A DNA stretch of 64,000 nt from Amycolatopsis tolypomycina (GCF_900105945.1 NZ_FNSO01000002.1:434001-498000), one strand, 5' to 3'; shown: positions 8,905 through 17,977, numbered from the stretch's first letter. A program made the numbers and translations. Notes: a model not told the origin generated them from the sequence alone.

Positions 8905-9672
8905 GTGAACGCCCGCGAGACGCTCGAAATCACCTGCAGCAAAGCATGGCCGCCCCTGGTCGAGGATCCCTTGGGTGAGTGGCACCTGCGCTGGGCGGAC
9001 GGCTTCACCGGGCGTGCCAACAGCGCACTGGCCGTGGGCGACCCCGGCCGCCCGCTCCCCGAGGCCCTGCGAGCGGTGTGTGATTTCGCCCACGATCGGG
9101 GGATCGCCCCGATGGTGCAGGTCGTCCGGGACAGCCCGAACGAGCACGCCATCCGCGACTCCGGGTGGGTCCAGGCCACCGGGCACGGCGCCGGCCACGA
9201 GGTCATCGTCCTCACAAGGCGGCACTTTCACGTGAAAGTGCCGCCCCCAAGTGGGCACTTTCACGTGAAAGTGCCCGATGAGGCGCCGCCGGGGTGGTGG
9301 GGGCTGGCGATGCGGCCTGGCGAGGACTCCCCCGCCGCCCGGCAGGTCCTGAGCGGCGGGAAGATCGGCTACGGCGCCGCGGTGGTCGACGGCGTGCTCG
9401 CCGGGGTCGTCCGGGGTGCCCTGGTCGACGACTGGCTGCACATCGGCAGGCTCGAAGTCGCCCCGGCCTTCCGCCGCCGCGGGCTGGCGTCCGCGCTGAT
9501 GGGCGCGGTGCAGGCGTGGGGTGTGGAACACGGGGCGGCCCACGCGGTGTTGCAGGTCGCGGAGGGGAATTCGGGCGCGCTCGCGCTCTACGCGGGGCTC
9601 GGATACGCCCCGCACCACAGATACCGGTACTGGGTGCCCGCACCCGGCTCGTGCGAGGATTCGACGTCGTGA
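8905..9672 (+). CDS. GNAT acetyltransferase interrupted in frame by palindromic repeat
   Basis: A 255-residue protein starting at GTG 8905. The C-terminal half is a GNAT domain with the acetyl-CoA loop RRRGLA at about 190-195 and a typical NSGALALYAGLGY ending; the N-terminal half looks like a second, degenerate GNAT lobe. The substrate is unknown. Residues 105-124 are encoded by two copies of palindrome family B and read as the same HFHVKVP peptide twice, so a non-coding repeat has been inserted into the linker without breaking the frame. The stop overlaps the cofD start as GTGA, so it is translationally coupled to F420 synthesis genes; an F420-related role is only an inference. Confidence 0.82.
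   Translation: MNARETLEITCSKAWPPLVEDPLGEWHLRWADGFTGRANSALAVGDPGRPLPEALRAVCDFAHDRGIAPMVQVVRDSPNEHAIRDSGWVQATGHGAGHEVIVLTRRHFHVKVPPPSGHFHVKVPDEAPPGWWGLAMRPGEDSPAARQVLSGGKIGYGAAVVDGVLAGVVRGALVDDWLHIGRLEVAPAFRRRGLASALMGAVQAWGVEHGAAHAVLQVAEGNSGALALYAGLGYAPHHRYRYWVPAPGSCEDSTS
9218..9276. repeat. Palindrome family B, two copies inside a coding sequence
   Basis: Two perfect palindromes, 9218-9245 (28 bp) and 9253-9276 (24 bp), share the core GCACTTTCACGTGAAAGTGC and are 7 bp apart. They lie inside the GNAT gene and keep its frame open. The same core forms the hairpin at 29933-29966, and a degenerate version occurs at 55049-55072. Confidence 0.85.
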
Positions 9673-10658
9673 AGATCGTGGTAGTGGTCGGCGGAGTGGG
9701 CGGGGCCCGCTTCCTGCTGGGTGTCAAGGCGGCGCTGGGCATGCCCGCCGAAGGTTCGGCGGACTCGCCGCACGAGGTGACGGCGCTGGTCAACACCGGC
9801 GACGACGTCTGGATGCACGGGCTGCGGATCTGTCCCGACCTGGACACCTGCATGTACACCCTGGGCGGCGGGATCGACAAAGAACGCGGCTGGGGGCACT
9901 CGGGCGAGACCTGGGTCGTCAAGGAGGAGCTGGCCGCCTACGGCGCCGAGCCGACCTGGTTCGGCCTCGGCGACAAGGACATCGCCACCCACCTGATCCG
10001 GTCGCGGATGCTGCGCGCGGGCTACCCGCTCTCGGCGGTCACCGAGGCCCTGTGCGACCGCTGGCAGCCCGGCGTCCGGCTGCTGCCGATGTCCGACGAC
10101 CGCGTCGAGACGCACGTCGTGATCGACGACCCGGAGCAGGAGGGCCAGCAGAAGGCCGTCCACTTCCAGGAGTGGTGGGTGCGCTACCGCGCCGAGCCGA
10201 AGGCGCACTCGATCGTCGCGGTCGGCAACGACGAGGCCAAGCCCGCGCCGGGCGTGCTGGAGGCGATCAAGGAGGCCGACGCGGTGCTGTTCGCGCCGTC
10301 GAACCCGGTCGTCTCGGTCGGGACCGTGCTGGGCGTGCCCGGGGTGCGGGACGCGCTGCGCAAGACGTCGGCCGGTGTCGTCGGGGTGTCGCCGATCATC
10401 GGAGGCAAGGCGCTGCGCGGGATGGCCGACGCGTGCCTGACCGCGATCGGCGTCGAGACGTCGGCCGAGGCCGTCGGCCGGCACTACGGCTCCCGGAAGG
10501 ACGGCGGCGTGCTCGACGGCTGGCTGATCGCCGAGGGCGAGACGGCCGACGTGCCGGGCGTGACCGTCCGCGACGTCCCGCTGCTGATGTCCGATGTGGA
10601 CGCGACCGCGGCGATGGCCCGCGCCGCCCTCGAACTGGCTGGAGCCCCTGTTGAGTGA
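9669..10658 (+). CDS. fbiA: 2-phospho-L-lactate transferase (CofD/FbiA)
   Basis: A 329-residue enzyme that joins the phospholactyl or phosphoenolpyruvyl moiety from its GDP/GPPG donor to FO, giving F420-0 or dehydro-F420-0. The N-terminal [15 protein letters not shown] loop, [28 protein letters not shown] and the [12 protein letters not shown] motif are diagnostic for CofD. Length matches mycobacterial FbiA. The GTG start overlaps the GNAT stop and the gene is followed by an overlapping fbiB, as in mycobacteria (Rv3261-Rv3262 from memory). Confidence 0.95.
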   Translation: MKIVVVVGGVGGARFLLGVKAALGMPAEGSADSPHEVTALVNTGDDVWMHGLRICPDLDTCMYTLGGGIDKERGWGHSGETWVVKEELAAYGAEPTWFGLGDKDIATHLIRSRMLRAGYPLSAVTEALCDRWQPGVRLLPMSDDRVETHVVIDDPEQEGQQKAVHFQEWWVRYRAEPKAHSIVAVGNDEAKPAPGVLEAIKEADAVLFAPSNPVVSVGTVLGVPGVRDALRKTSAGVVGVSPIIGGKALRGMADACLTAIGVETSAEAVGRHYGSRKDGGVLDGWLIAEGETADVPGVTVRDVPLLMSDVDATAAMARAALELAGAPVE

Positions 10659-11988
10659 CCACGCTTCCCCCAAGCTGGAGATCCTGCCCGTCACCGGGCT
10701 GCCGGAGTTCCGCCCCGGCGACGACCTCACCGGCGCGATCGCGGCCGCCGCGCCCTGGCTGCGTTCCGGCGACGTCCTGGTCGTGACCAGCAAGATCGTC
10801 TCGAAGGCCGAGGGCAGGCTCGTGCGCGTGCCGTCGGACCCCGAAGCCCGCGACGCCGAGCGCCGGAAGCTCGTCGAGCAGGAGGCCGTGCGGATCGTGG
10901 CGCGGATCGCGCGCACGGTGATCACCCAGAACCACCTGGGGATCGTGCAGGCCGCGTCCGGCATCGACGCGTCCAATGTGGCCGGTGACGAGGTCGCGCT
11001 GCTGCCCGCCGACCCGGACGCGTCGGCGCTGGCGCTGCGCAACGGGCTGCGCGAGCGGCTCGGCGTCGAGGTCGCCGTCGTCGTCACCGACACGATGGGC
11101 CGCGCGTGGCGGGTCGGGCAGACCGACGCCGCCATCGGCTCGTCCGGGCTGCGCGTGCTGCACGCCTACCGCGGGCAGGTCGACGGGCAGGGCAACGAGC
11201 TGGCCGTCACCGAGGTCGCCGTCGCCGACGAGCTCGCCTCGGCCGCCGACCTGGTCAAGGGCAAGCTGGGCGGGACGCCGGTCGCGGTGGTCCGCGGGCT
11301 TTCGATCGAGGACGACGGCTCGACCGCGCGCGATCTGATCCGCCCGCTGGAGGAGGACCTCTTCCGGCTGGGCGCCAACGAAGCCGTGGCGCAGGGCCGG
11401 CGCGAGGCCGTCCCGGCCCGGCGGTCGGTGCGGCAGTTCGCGGACGAGCCGGTCTCCCCGACCTCGATCCGGCGGGCGGTGGGTTCGGCGCTGACCGCGC
11501 CCGCGCCGCACCACACGCACCCGGTCCGGTTCGTCTGGCTGCGCGACTCCGGCGTCCGGAAGAAGCTGCTGGACGCCATGCGCGAGTCGTGGCAGGCCGA
11601 CCTCGAGTCCGACGAATTCACCCCGGAGCAGATCGCGAAGCGGCTCAGCCGGGGCGACATCCTGTACCGGGCCCCGGAAGTCGTCATCCCGTTCCTGGTC
11701 CCGGACGGCGCGCACGCCTACCGCGACGACCGCCGCAACGACTGCGAGAAGACGATGTTCACCGTGGCCGGCGGCGCCGCGGTGCAGGGCCTGCTGGTCG
11801 CGCTGGCGGCCGAGGGCCTGGGGTCGTGCTGGATCGGGTCGACGATCTTCGCCGCGGACATCGTCCGTGACGTCCTCGGCCTCGACGAGCGCTGGCAGCC
11901 GCTGGGCTCGGTCGCCATCGGCGTCCCGCTCACCGAGCCGGCACCGCGGGCCCCGGCACTGGCCGGGGAAGGGCTGCTGGAGCTGTGA
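10651..11988 (+). CDS. fbiB: F420-0:gamma-glutamyl ligase with FMN reductase domain (FbiB)
   Basis: A 445-residue two-domain enzyme. Residues 1 to about 240 form the CofE ligase that adds L-glutamates to F420-0 (motifs [18 protein letters not shown] and [19 protein letters not shown]); residues 250-445 are a nitroreductase-fold FMN domain which in mycobacteria reduces dehydro-F420-0. The in-frame TTG at 10651 overlaps the fbiA stop and gives a length close to the mycobacterial protein. Translation is coupled upstream to fbiA and downstream to a Nudix gene through a GTGA overlap. Confidence 0.95.
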   Translation: MSDHASPKLEILPVTGLPEFRPGDDLTGAIAAAAPWLRSGDVLVVTSKIVSKAEGRLVRVPSDPEARDAERRKLVEQEAVRIVARIARTVITQNHLGIVQAASGIDASNVAGDEVALLPADPDASALALRNGLRERLGVEVAVVVTDTMGRAWRVGQTDAAIGSSGLRVLHAYRGQVDGQGNELAVTEVAVADELASAADLVKGKLGGTPVAVVRGLSIEDDGSTARDLIRPLEEDLFRLGANEAVAQGRREAVPARRSVRQFADEPVSPTSIRRAVGSALTAPAPHHTHPVRFVWLRDSGVRKKLLDAMRESWQADLESDEFTPEQIAKRLSRGDILYRAPEVVIPFLVPDGAHAYRDDRRNDCEKTMFTVAGGAAVQGLLVALAAEGLGSCWIGSTIFAADIVRDVLGLDERWQPLGSVAIGVPLTEPAPRAPALAGEGLLEL

Positions 11989-12530
11989 GCCTGCACGCGG
12001 ACGCCGTCACGACGCTGGCGGCGTGGCGGCCTGCTTCGACGTCCCAGGAGTCGCTGCGGCAGGCGTTCCTCGGGTTTCTCGCCGCTCGCTCGGACTCGTG
12101 TGAGCGGTCCTGCGCGGCCGGGCACCTGACGGCGTCGGCGGTGGTCCTGGACCACACGGGCACGCAGGTGCTGCTGACGCTGCACCCGAGGGTCGGGCGC
12201 TGGCTGCAGCTGGGTGGCCACTGCGAGCCGTCGGACGCGTCGCTGGCCGGCGCGGCGCTGCGGGAGGCGACGGAGGAGTCGGGGATTCCTGGGCTGCGGC
12301 TGTCCCCGGAGCCGGTCCACCTCGACGTCCACCCGATCACGTGCTCGCTGGGGGTACCCACCCGGCACTTCGACGTCCGGTTCGCGGTGCACGCCCCGCC
12401 GGGCGTATCGCCCGTGCGCAGCGAAGAGTCCGACGACCTGCGGTGGTGGCCGGCGGACGCGCTGCCGGCGGGGTCGGAAGATCTCGCCGATCTGGTGAAA
12501 GCGGCCGTTCCTGTCGGTGCCGGGCGATAA
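11985..12530 (+). CDS. Nudix hydrolase
   Basis: A 181-residue protein with a Nudix box at about residues 75-99 ([19 protein letters not shown] then TEESG); the usual first glutamate is Asp and the spacing is one residue longer, a form I recall as common in actinobacterial homologues. It should hydrolyse a nucleoside diphosphate linked to another group; the substrate is unknown. GTG 11985 overlaps the fbiB stop (GTGA), so it is the last gene of the coupled GNAT-fbiA-fbiB-Nudix cluster, which hints at a role near F420 or its GDP-activated precursor, but that is inference. Confidence 0.85.
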   Translation: MSLHADAVTTLAAWRPASTSQESLRQAFLGFLAARSDSCERSCAAGHLTASAVVLDHTGTQVLLTLHPRVGRWLQLGGHCEPSDASLAGAALREATEESGIPGLRLSPEPVHLDVHPITCSLGVPTRHFDVRFAVHAPPGVSPVRSEESDDLRWWPADALPAGSEDLADLVKAAVPVGAGR

Positions 12531-12557
12531 CCTGGTCCGCGGACAGGGAGGGACCAC

Positions 12558-13193
12558 ATGGCTACACAGTTCCCGGAGCGGGTGCACTACCACTCCGGCG
12601 GTGGCGGCGACACCGGCGTGTTCGGGTACATCGTGCTCGGGCTCATCGTGCTGGGCATCATCGTGTTCATCATCGCGGTGATCGTCCGGGTGTCGAAGAT
12701 GCGCCGCGAAGAGGCGATGAAGCAGGGTGGGCAGTTCCCACCGAACCCGGGTTTCCCGCCGCAGCAAGGGTTTGCCGCGCCCGCGCCGGGGTTCGCGGCC
12801 GCGGGTTCGCCGGCGGCGCAGGGGTTTGCGCAGCCGGGGTTCGCGCCGGAGGGTTCGCCGGCGCAGGGGTTCGCGCCCGCAGGTTCGCCGGCGCAGGGCT
12901 TTGCGCAGCCGGGGTTCGCGCCGGAGGGTTCGCCGGCGCAGGGTTTCGCGCAGCCGGGGTTCGCGCCCGCGGGTCCGCCGTCGCCGGGGTTCGCGCCCGC
13001 GGGATCGCCGTCGCAGGGGTTTGCCCAGCCGGGGTTCGCGCCGCCGGGGTACCCGCCGCCCTCGCCGCAGCAGGGATTCCCGCAGCAGCCGCCGGGATAC
13101 CCGCCGGCGCCGCAGCAGTACGCGCCGCAGGGGCCGTCTTTCCCGCCGCAGCAGCAGCTGCCAGGGCCGGGAGCGGGGCCGCAGAGCTGGTGA
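12558..13193 (+). CDS. Membrane protein with repetitive Pro/Gly/Phe tail
   Basis: A 211-residue protein with one membrane helix at about residues 22-47 (FGYIVLGLIVLGIIVFIIAV), a short basic stop-transfer region and a tail of about 150 residues made of short repeats of the type GFA-P/Q-x-G-S-P-A-Q. The tail is low complexity and probably disordered. A GGGAGGG site precedes ATG 12558. It is followed immediately by a GntR regulator and a second small protein with the same architecture, so the three form an operon, but no function is evident. Confidence 0.75.
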   Translation: MATQFPERVHYHSGGGGDTGVFGYIVLGLIVLGIIVFIIAVIVRVSKMRREEAMKQGGQFPPNPGFPPQQGFAAPAPGFAAAGSPAAQGFAQPGFAPEGSPAQGFAPAGSPAQGFAQPGFAPEGSPAQGFAQPGFAPAGPPSPGFAPAGSPSQGFAQPGFAPPGYPPPSPQQGFPQQPPGYPPAPQQYAPQGPSFPPQQQLPGPGAGPQSW

Positions 13194-13558
13194 TCGTCCC
13201 CTTCGACAGCGGTTCGCCGGTCCCGCCGTACGAGCAGGTCCGGAGCGGGCTCGCGGCGCGGATCAACGACCGGAGCCTGGCCGTGGGCACCAAGCTGCCC
13301 ACGGTCCGGCAGCTGGCGGCCGACCTGGGCATCGCCCCGAACACGGTGGCTCGCGCCTACCGCGAGCTGGAGGAAGCGGGCCTGATCGAGACACGCGGCC
13401 GCGCGGGCAGCTTCGTCGCGGCGGCGGGCGACCAGAGCCGCCGACGGGCCCAGCAGGCCGCGGCGGAGTACGCGAAGACCACCCGTAAGCTCGGCCTCGA
13501 CGACACCGAGGCGCTGTCGATCGTCCGCGCCGCACTCGACGAGGGGACGGCGTCATGA
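13190..13558 (+). CDS. GntR regulator, YtrA subfamily
   Basis: A 122-residue regulator starting at GTG 13190, overlapping the previous stop (GTGA). The winged helix domain covers about residues 10-78 with the signature PTVRQLAADLGIAPNTVARAYRELE; only about 40 residues follow, so there is no effector-binding domain, as in the YtrA subfamily. Such proteins often control adjacent membrane genes, which fits the flanking small membrane proteins. Downstream gene overlaps by ATGA. Confidence 0.9.
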   Translation: MIVPFDSGSPVPPYEQVRSGLAARINDRSLAVGTKLPTVRQLAADLGIAPNTVARAYRELEEAGLIETRGRAGSFVAAAGDQSRRRAQQAAAEYAKTTRKLGLDDTEALSIVRAALDEGTAS

Positions 13559-13833
13559 TCGGGGTCCCGGTACTCCTGCTGCTGATCCTGGTGGTGGCCG
13601 CGGCGGTGATCGCCCTCGTCGTGGTCCTCGTGATCAAGGCGGGCAAGCCGAAGCAGCCGCCATACCCGGGGCAGCAGGGTTACCCGCCGCAGCAAGGCTT
13701 CCCGGGCCAGCAGGGTTACGGCGGGCCGCAGCAGGGCTACCCGGGCCACCCCGGTCAGCGGCCGCCGTTCCCGCCGGGCCAGCAGCCGCCGTACCCGCCC
13801 CCACCGGGTGGCTACCCTCCTCCGCAGCAGTAG
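13555..13833 (+). CDS. Small membrane protein with Pro/Gln-rich tail
   Basis: A 92-residue protein whose first 30 residues form one membrane helix (VLLLLILVVAAAVIALVVVL) followed by a tail of GQQGYPPQQGFPG-like repeats. It overlaps the GntR gene by 4 bp and repeats the plan of the gene at 12558, so both may be targets or partners of the regulator. The tail is likely cytoplasmic or surface exposed depending on topology, which cannot be decided here. The transcript probably ends at the hairpin 13840-13892. Confidence 0.72.
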   Translation: MIGVPVLLLLILVVAAAVIALVVVLVIKAGKPKQPPYPGQQGYPPQQGFPGQQGYGGPQQGYPGHPGQRPPFPPGQQPPYPPPPGGYPPPQQ

Positions 13834-13839
13834 CGAACC

Positions 13840-13892
13840 GTCATGAACGACTCTTTCATGGCGCCTGATGTCAGGAAAGAGTCGTTCATGAC
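13840..13892. terminator. Palindrome family A, copy 2, bidirectional terminator
   Basis: An 18-bp inverted repeat (13840-13857 with 13875-13892, arm GTCATGAACGACTCTTTC) around a 17-nt loop, between the convergent small membrane protein gene and the DNA glycosylase gene. Its arms match the copies at 4973 and 25055. Confidence 0.72.
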
Positions 13893-13907
13893 ATCCGGAA
13901 GCCGCCC

Positions 13908-14804
13908 TCACATCGCGCGGTAGTCGCGCAGCTCGATCCGCGGCCCGAACCGCGGCCGCGTGTGCCCCGCGGCCTCCAGGTACCGCACCGCCCGCTGCCG
14001 CTGCGGCGCGTACGGTGCCAGCACCTCGGCCATGCCCGCGTCGTCGAGTTTCGTGCCCAGCACGGCGTTCCCGACCATCGACGGGATGTTGTAGTCCCCG
14101 AAGCTCACCGCGTCCGGGTCGCCCCAGGCGCGCTGGGCGATCTCCGCCGCCGTCCACACCCCGATGCCCGGGACCTGGCGCAGCCAGTGCCGTCCCTCGA
14201 GCCCGCGCAGCTCCACCGCGCGCTCCAGGTGCGGCGCGATCCGGGCCGCGTTCAGCAGGGCCGTCCGGCGCTTGATGTCGACGCCCGCGCGGTGCCAGTG
14301 CCAGTCCGGCAGGGCCAGCACCGCCGAGGGCGACGGCGGCACGCGCAGCCGCTCCGGCGCCGGGCCCGGGGGGCGCGCGCCGAACCGGCGGCACAGCTCC
14401 GCCCACGACCGGATCGCCTCCTTGCCCGCCACCTTCTGCTCCAGCACGGCGAGCACCAGCCAGTCCCACACCACCCCGGTCGCCCCGAGCCGCAGCCCCG
14501 GGTTCGCCCGCCGGGCCCGCGCGACGACGTCGTGGTGCGCGACGAACCCGGCATCGTCGTCGTCGGCGCCCAGCAGCGCGGGCACCCCGCTCAACAGCCG
14601 GTCCTTCGCGGCGCCCCAGGCCGCGGCCTCGATCCGGCCGTCGGACAACCGGCGCAGCGCCAGCGTGCCGGGGCCGTCGGGCGTGTTCGACGCGAGCCAG
14701 GTGATGCCGCGCTCGTCGGTGAGGATGTTGAGCGACCCGCGGCCGCGCTTCAGCGGCCCCAGGACCCGGCCCAGGTCGACCTCGAACGCGGGACGCCAGA
14801 ACAT
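13908..14804 (-). CDS. HhH-GPD DNA glycosylase (AlkA/3-methyladenine type)
   Basis: A 298-residue DNA repair glycosylase. The helix-hairpin-helix is seen as LRQVPGIGVWTAAEIAQRAWG near residue 220 and is followed by GDPDAVSFGDYNIP, with the catalytic aspartate in that segment, as in the AlkA branch of the superfamily. It should excise alkylated bases in the base-excision pathway. The N-terminal 110 residues resemble the AlkA-like beta domain. It is separated from manB by only 4 bp on the same strand, so it is likely the last gene of the manB transcript. Confidence 0.85.
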   Translation of the reverse strand: MFWRPAFEVDLGRVLGPLKRGRGSLNILTDERGITWLASNTPDGPGTLALRRLSDGRIEAAAWGAAKDRLLSGVPALLGADDDDAGFVAHHDVVARARRANPGLRLGATGVVWDWLVLAVLEQKVAGKEAIRSWAELCRRFGARPPGPAPERLRVPPSPSAVLALPDWHWHRAGVDIKRRTALLNAARIAPHLERAVELRGLEGRHWLRQVPGIGVWTAAEIAQRAWGDPDAVSFGDYNIPSMVGNAVLGTKLDDAGMAEVLAPYAPQRQRAVRYLEAAGHTRPRFGPRIELRDYRAM

Positions 14805-14808
14805 CGGG

Positions 14809-15894
14809 CTACGCGTCGCTCGAGAACCGGACGGAACCGTCGGGCAGGACGACGTCCGGCCAGACGCGGGCGCCGTCCAGGAGCTCGCAGCCGGCCCCGA
14901 CTGACACCCCGTCGCCCAGCACCACGCCGCGCAGCACCGCGCCGGCCCCCACCCGCGCGCCGTGCCCGAGCACCGAGCGCTCGACGATCGCGCCCTCGGA
15001 GACGGCCGCGCCGTCGAACAGGACCGAGCCGTCGATCTTCGCGCGCGAGCCGACCACCGCGGCGACGCCGATCGTCGAACCGCCGGACAGCTGGGCGTCC
15101 TCGGCGACCGACGCGCCGTCGAGCACCAGGAAGTCGCCGGGACGGCCGGGCAGCGCCGACGTCGGCGCCAGGCCGCGCACCAGGTCGGCCGAGCCGCGCA
15201 CGAACGCCTCCGGCGTGCCGACGTCCAGCCAGTAGGAGCTGTCGACGAACCCCTGGATGTGCGCGCCCTGCTCCAGCAGCTGCGGGAACGTCTCGCGCTC
15301 GACCGACACCCGCCGTCCGGTCGGGATGGCCTCGATCACCGGGCGGCGGAAGACGTAGCAGCCGGCGTTGATCTGGTCGGTCGGCGGGTTCGGCGTCTTC
15401 TCGAGGAACGCCTGGACGCGCCCGGTCTCGTCGGTCGGCACCGAGCCGAACCGGCTGGGGTCCGGGACGCGCTGCAGGTGCAGTGTGACGTCGGCCTCGG
15501 ACTCGCGGTGGACGCGCAGCTGCTCGCCGAGGTCCGAGCCGGAGATGATGTCGCCGTTGAAGACAATCACGTGGTCGGCCCGCAGCTTGTCGTAGACGTT
15601 CCGGATGGCGCCCGCGGTGTCGAGCGGCTCCTCCTCGACGACGTACTCCAGGTCGAGGCCGAGGGACTTGCCGTCGCCGAAGTACTCCTCGAACACCTCC
15701 GCCCGGTAGCTCGTGCCCAGCACGACGTGCCGGATGCCGGCCTCGCGGATGCGGGAGAACAGGTGGCTCAGGTACGGCGTCCCGGCGGTCGGGAGCATCG
15801 GCTTCGGTGCCGAAAGGGTGAGCGGCCGCAGCCGGGTGCCCTTGCCGCCGACCAGCACGACGGCGTCGACAGCGTCGGTTCGGACCTCGGACAT
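14809..15894 (-). CDS. manB: Mannose-1-phosphate guanylyltransferase-type NDP-sugar pyrophosphorylase
   Basis: A 361-residue nucleotidyltransferase. The N-terminal domain has VLVGGKGTRLRPLT and the substrate lysine in SAPKPMLP, then NGDIISGSDL with the metal aspartate; the C-terminal 110 residues show left-handed beta-helix hexapeptides. Together with the adjacent wbbL this matches the actinobacterial order wbbL-manB, so GDP-mannose synthesis from Man-1-P is expected; the paralogue family also includes glucose-1-phosphate enzymes, so exact specificity needs an assay. ATG at 15894 was preferred over GTG three bases upstream. Confidence 0.85.
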   Translation of the reverse strand: MSEVRTDAVDAVVLVGGKGTRLRPLTLSAPKPMLPTAGTPYLSHLFSRIREAGIRHVVLGTSYRAEVFEEYFGDGKSLGLDLEYVVEEEPLDTAGAIRNVYDKLRADHVIVFNGDIISGSDLGEQLRVHRESEADVTLHLQRVPDPSRFGSVPTDETGRVQAFLEKTPNPPTDQINAGCYVFRRPVIEAIPTGRRVSVERETFPQLLEQGAHIQGFVDSSYWLDVGTPEAFVRGSADLVRGLAPTSALPGRPGDFLVLDGASVAEDAQLSGGSTIGVAAVVGSRAKIDGSVLFDGAAVSEGAIVERSVLGHGARVGAGAVLRGVVLGDGVSVGAGCELLDGARVWPDVVLPDGSVRFSSDA

Positions 15895-16039
15895 CACGGA
15901 AATCTCCCTCTTGTATCACGCACCGCTGAGCGACAAGCCGCGGGAAACCCTGACGGAGGTCGCCCGGAGGGCCTACCCTAGACAGGAAACAGGCGGGCCT
16001 TTCCCCAGAGGGCCCCGGGTCAGTCGGGAGGCCGAGGGG

Positions 16040-16498
16040 ATGGACCCCCGCGATCGGGCGGACGCCCTGCTCGCACGAGCCCAGGCGCGCGGTGTGTTCG
16101 TCGTGACACCCGACAGCGCGACGTCACCGATGGACTCGGCGAACACCCAGCAGATCCCGCGCGCGCAGATCGACGGGCTCGACCGCAGCCGCGACCCCGA
16201 CACGACGACGCAGCTGCCGGCGTCGCTGATCGAGGAGAACGACCACCCGCTGGCCGGCTCGGCGCCGACCCGGCGGATGGAGGTGCAGGGCGGCCGCCGT
16301 CCGCAGCAGACCACGCCGCTGAGCACGCCTTCGCCGTCGCCGACGACGCCGCTGCCCACGCCGCTGTCGCGCCGGCCCCAGGCCGAGCAGGTCACCAGCC
16401 CCCTGAAGGAGCCGGACCCGGAGGACACCGGCCTGGTGCCGACGGTGACGCAGAACATCGGCAAGTCCGACCTTTCGCGCCGGCTCGACGGGATCTAG
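16040..16498 (+). CDS. Hypothetical Pro/Thr-rich protein
   Basis: A 152-residue hydrophilic protein beginning MDPRDRADALLARAQARG, which looks helical, followed by a low-complexity middle rich in Thr, Pro and Ser and a conserved-looking C-terminal end (TQNIGKSDLSRRLDGI). No signal peptide or membrane segment. No family recognised. A GGGAGG-like stretch precedes the ATG. Its stop overlaps the convergent wbbL stop. Confidence 0.65.
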   Translation: MDPRDRADALLARAQARGVFVVTPDSATSPMDSANTQQIPRAQIDGLDRSRDPDTTTQLPASLIEENDHPLAGSAPTRRMEVQGGRRPQQTTPLSTPSPSPTTPLPTPLSRRPQAEQVTSPLKEPDPEDTGLVPTVTQNIGKSDLSRRLDGI

Positions 16499-17355
16499 CG
16501 GGTTTCCAGCTTCAGCCGCAGCGCGAGGCCGAGCTTCACGGCGGCCAGCACCGGCTTCCAGGCGAGCCCCGGGTGCCGGTCGGCGAGGTAGCGGTAGGCG
16601 CTGGCGTGGTGGGCGGCGAGCATCTTCTTCGACGCCTGCGAAGTCGAGTGCCCGCCTTCGTGCGTGACGCGCGAAGAGGGCGCGTAGACGTTCTGCCAGC
16701 CCGCCTTCGCCAGCCGGTCGCCGAGGTCGACGTCCTCGAAGTACATGAAGTAGCGGCTGTCGAAGCCGCCGACGGAGTCGAACGCCTCCCGCCGGATCAG
16801 CTGGCACGAGCCGGACAGCCAGCCCGCGACGCGCTCGGCCGGCGTGCCGGTCTCCTGCCGGTACTGCCTGGTCCAGGGGTTGCCGGGCCAGACCTTCGCG
16901 AAGGCGGCGTGCCCGATGCCCCGGCCGAAGGACGGCAGCAGCCGCGCCGAGGGGTAGACGGTGCCGTCGAGGTCGTGGATCAGCGGCCCGAAGGCACCCC
17001 CGCGCGGCCACCGCCGGACCACCTCGAGCAGCGCGTCGAGCGACCCGGGCTCCCATTCGAGGTCCGGGTTGACGACGACGACCCACCCGTAGCGGTCCTC
17101 GAGCTCGGCGACGCCCCGGTTCGCGGCGGTCCCGTAGCCGACGTTCTCCCCGATGGTGAGCAACTGCACGTTCGCCCGCCGCGAGACGACCTGCTCGAGG
17201 GCCCCCTCGACGGACGCGTTGTCCGCGACGACCACCTTGACCTCGCGCTCGGTGGCCTTTTCGAGGGTGTCGAGGAACCGCTCGATGGTGTCCTCGGAGA
17301 AGTAGGTCACGGTCACGACGCCGACATCGTCGCCATAGCGGGATTGCTCAGTCAC
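16495..17355 (-). CDS. wbbL: GT2 rhamnosyltransferase for arabinogalactan linker (WbbL)
   Basis: A 286-residue family 2 glycosyltransferase. VVTVTYFSEDTIERFL, VVADNAS, the donor-site VVVNPDLEW and the acceptor region MYFEDVDLGDRLAKAGW are visible. Position between manB and an rmlD-containing block mirrors the mycobacterial rmlD-wbbL-manB order, so the expected reaction is transfer of L-rhamnose from dTDP-Rha to GlcNAc-PP-decaprenol, which makes the linker between peptidoglycan and arabinogalactan. GTG at 17355 (VTEQSRYG) is chosen; a start five codons upstream is possible. Confidence 0.85.
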   Translation of the reverse strand: MTEQSRYGDDVGVVTVTYFSEDTIERFLDTLEKATEREVKVVVADNASVEGALEQVVSRRANVQLLTIGENVGYGTAANRGVAELEDRYGWVVVVNPDLEWEPGSLDALLEVVRRWPRGGAFGPLIHDLDGTVYPSARLLPSFGRGIGHAAFAKVWPGNPWTRQYRQETGTPAERVAGWLSGSCQLIRREAFDSVGGFDSRYFMYFEDVDLGDRLAKAGWQNVYAPSSRVTHEGGHSTSQASKKMLAAHHASAYRYLADRHPGLAWKPVLAAVKLGLALRLKLETR

Positions 17356-17493
17356 CCGGCCATTGTCCACTCGTCACCGAGGGTGAATCGGGTGCCCCGG
17401 CCCAGCAGCACACTGGAAGAAATCCTCGGCACGCAGTCACGGAAGGTGCGATCCCGATCGCAGATCGTGCATGGGGCGCGAGATGATGGCGCG

Positions 17494-17969
17494 ATGACGG
17501 TGCACGCCTTCGTCGATGAATCAGCCCGCGGTGGCAGCTATCTGCTGTGCGCAACGATCGTGGAGCCTGCACACCTGACCACCACGAGACGCGCACTGAC
17601 GTCGCTACTCCTCCGAGGGGCCCGCGAACTGCACTTCAAGAAGGAGAAGGAACCTCGTCGCCGGATGCTGATCGACCGGATGGCCGGGATGCCGGTCTCG
17701 ACGCGCCTCTATCGCGGTTCCTGCACGCCCAAGACCGAGGAGGCCGCCCGGCAACGCTGTCTCACGCTGCTCGCGGAGCACCTGCTCGGGCTGCAGGCTC
17801 ACCGGCTGGTCCTCGACTCGCGCAACCACCGCGACGGACACGATCGCCAAACCCTGCAGCCGCCGAGCCCCTTCTGTGGGTCTCCGACGCGGTCGCTTGG
17901 TGTTTCGGCGCGGGCGGCGACTGGCGGCGGCGTGCCGGCCCGGTGATCGCCGAGTACTTCGACCTCTGA
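17494..17969 (+). pseudogene. DUF3800-like protein, frameshifted with internal deletion
   Basis: From ATG 17494 the frame encodes MTVHAFVDESARGGSYLLCA, a DUF3800-type (RNase H-like) beginning with the FVDES acidic motif, and continues well to about 17855 (LVLDSRNHRDGHDRQTL). The family-like ending EPLLWVSDAVAWCFGAGGDW and onward to the TGA at 17969 is in a different frame, and the stretch that normally joins them is too short. This indicates a deletion with frameshift near 17855-17865, leaving a broken gene. DUF3800 genes are often near mobile or defence functions, but nothing like that is adjacent. Confidence 0.72.
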
Positions 17970-17977
17970 AGACAGCG

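Noticed and set aside
9588..11135. 515-codon open frame antisense to fbiA/fbiB
   Set aside because: It lies opposite two unmistakable enzymes, has low-complexity Arg/Ala-rich sequence and no family features; long antisense frames are normal at this GC content.
12727..13193. CRISPR-like short repeats
   Set aside because: The regular repeats are codons of the GFAPxGSPAQ tail, with no spacers and no cas genes.
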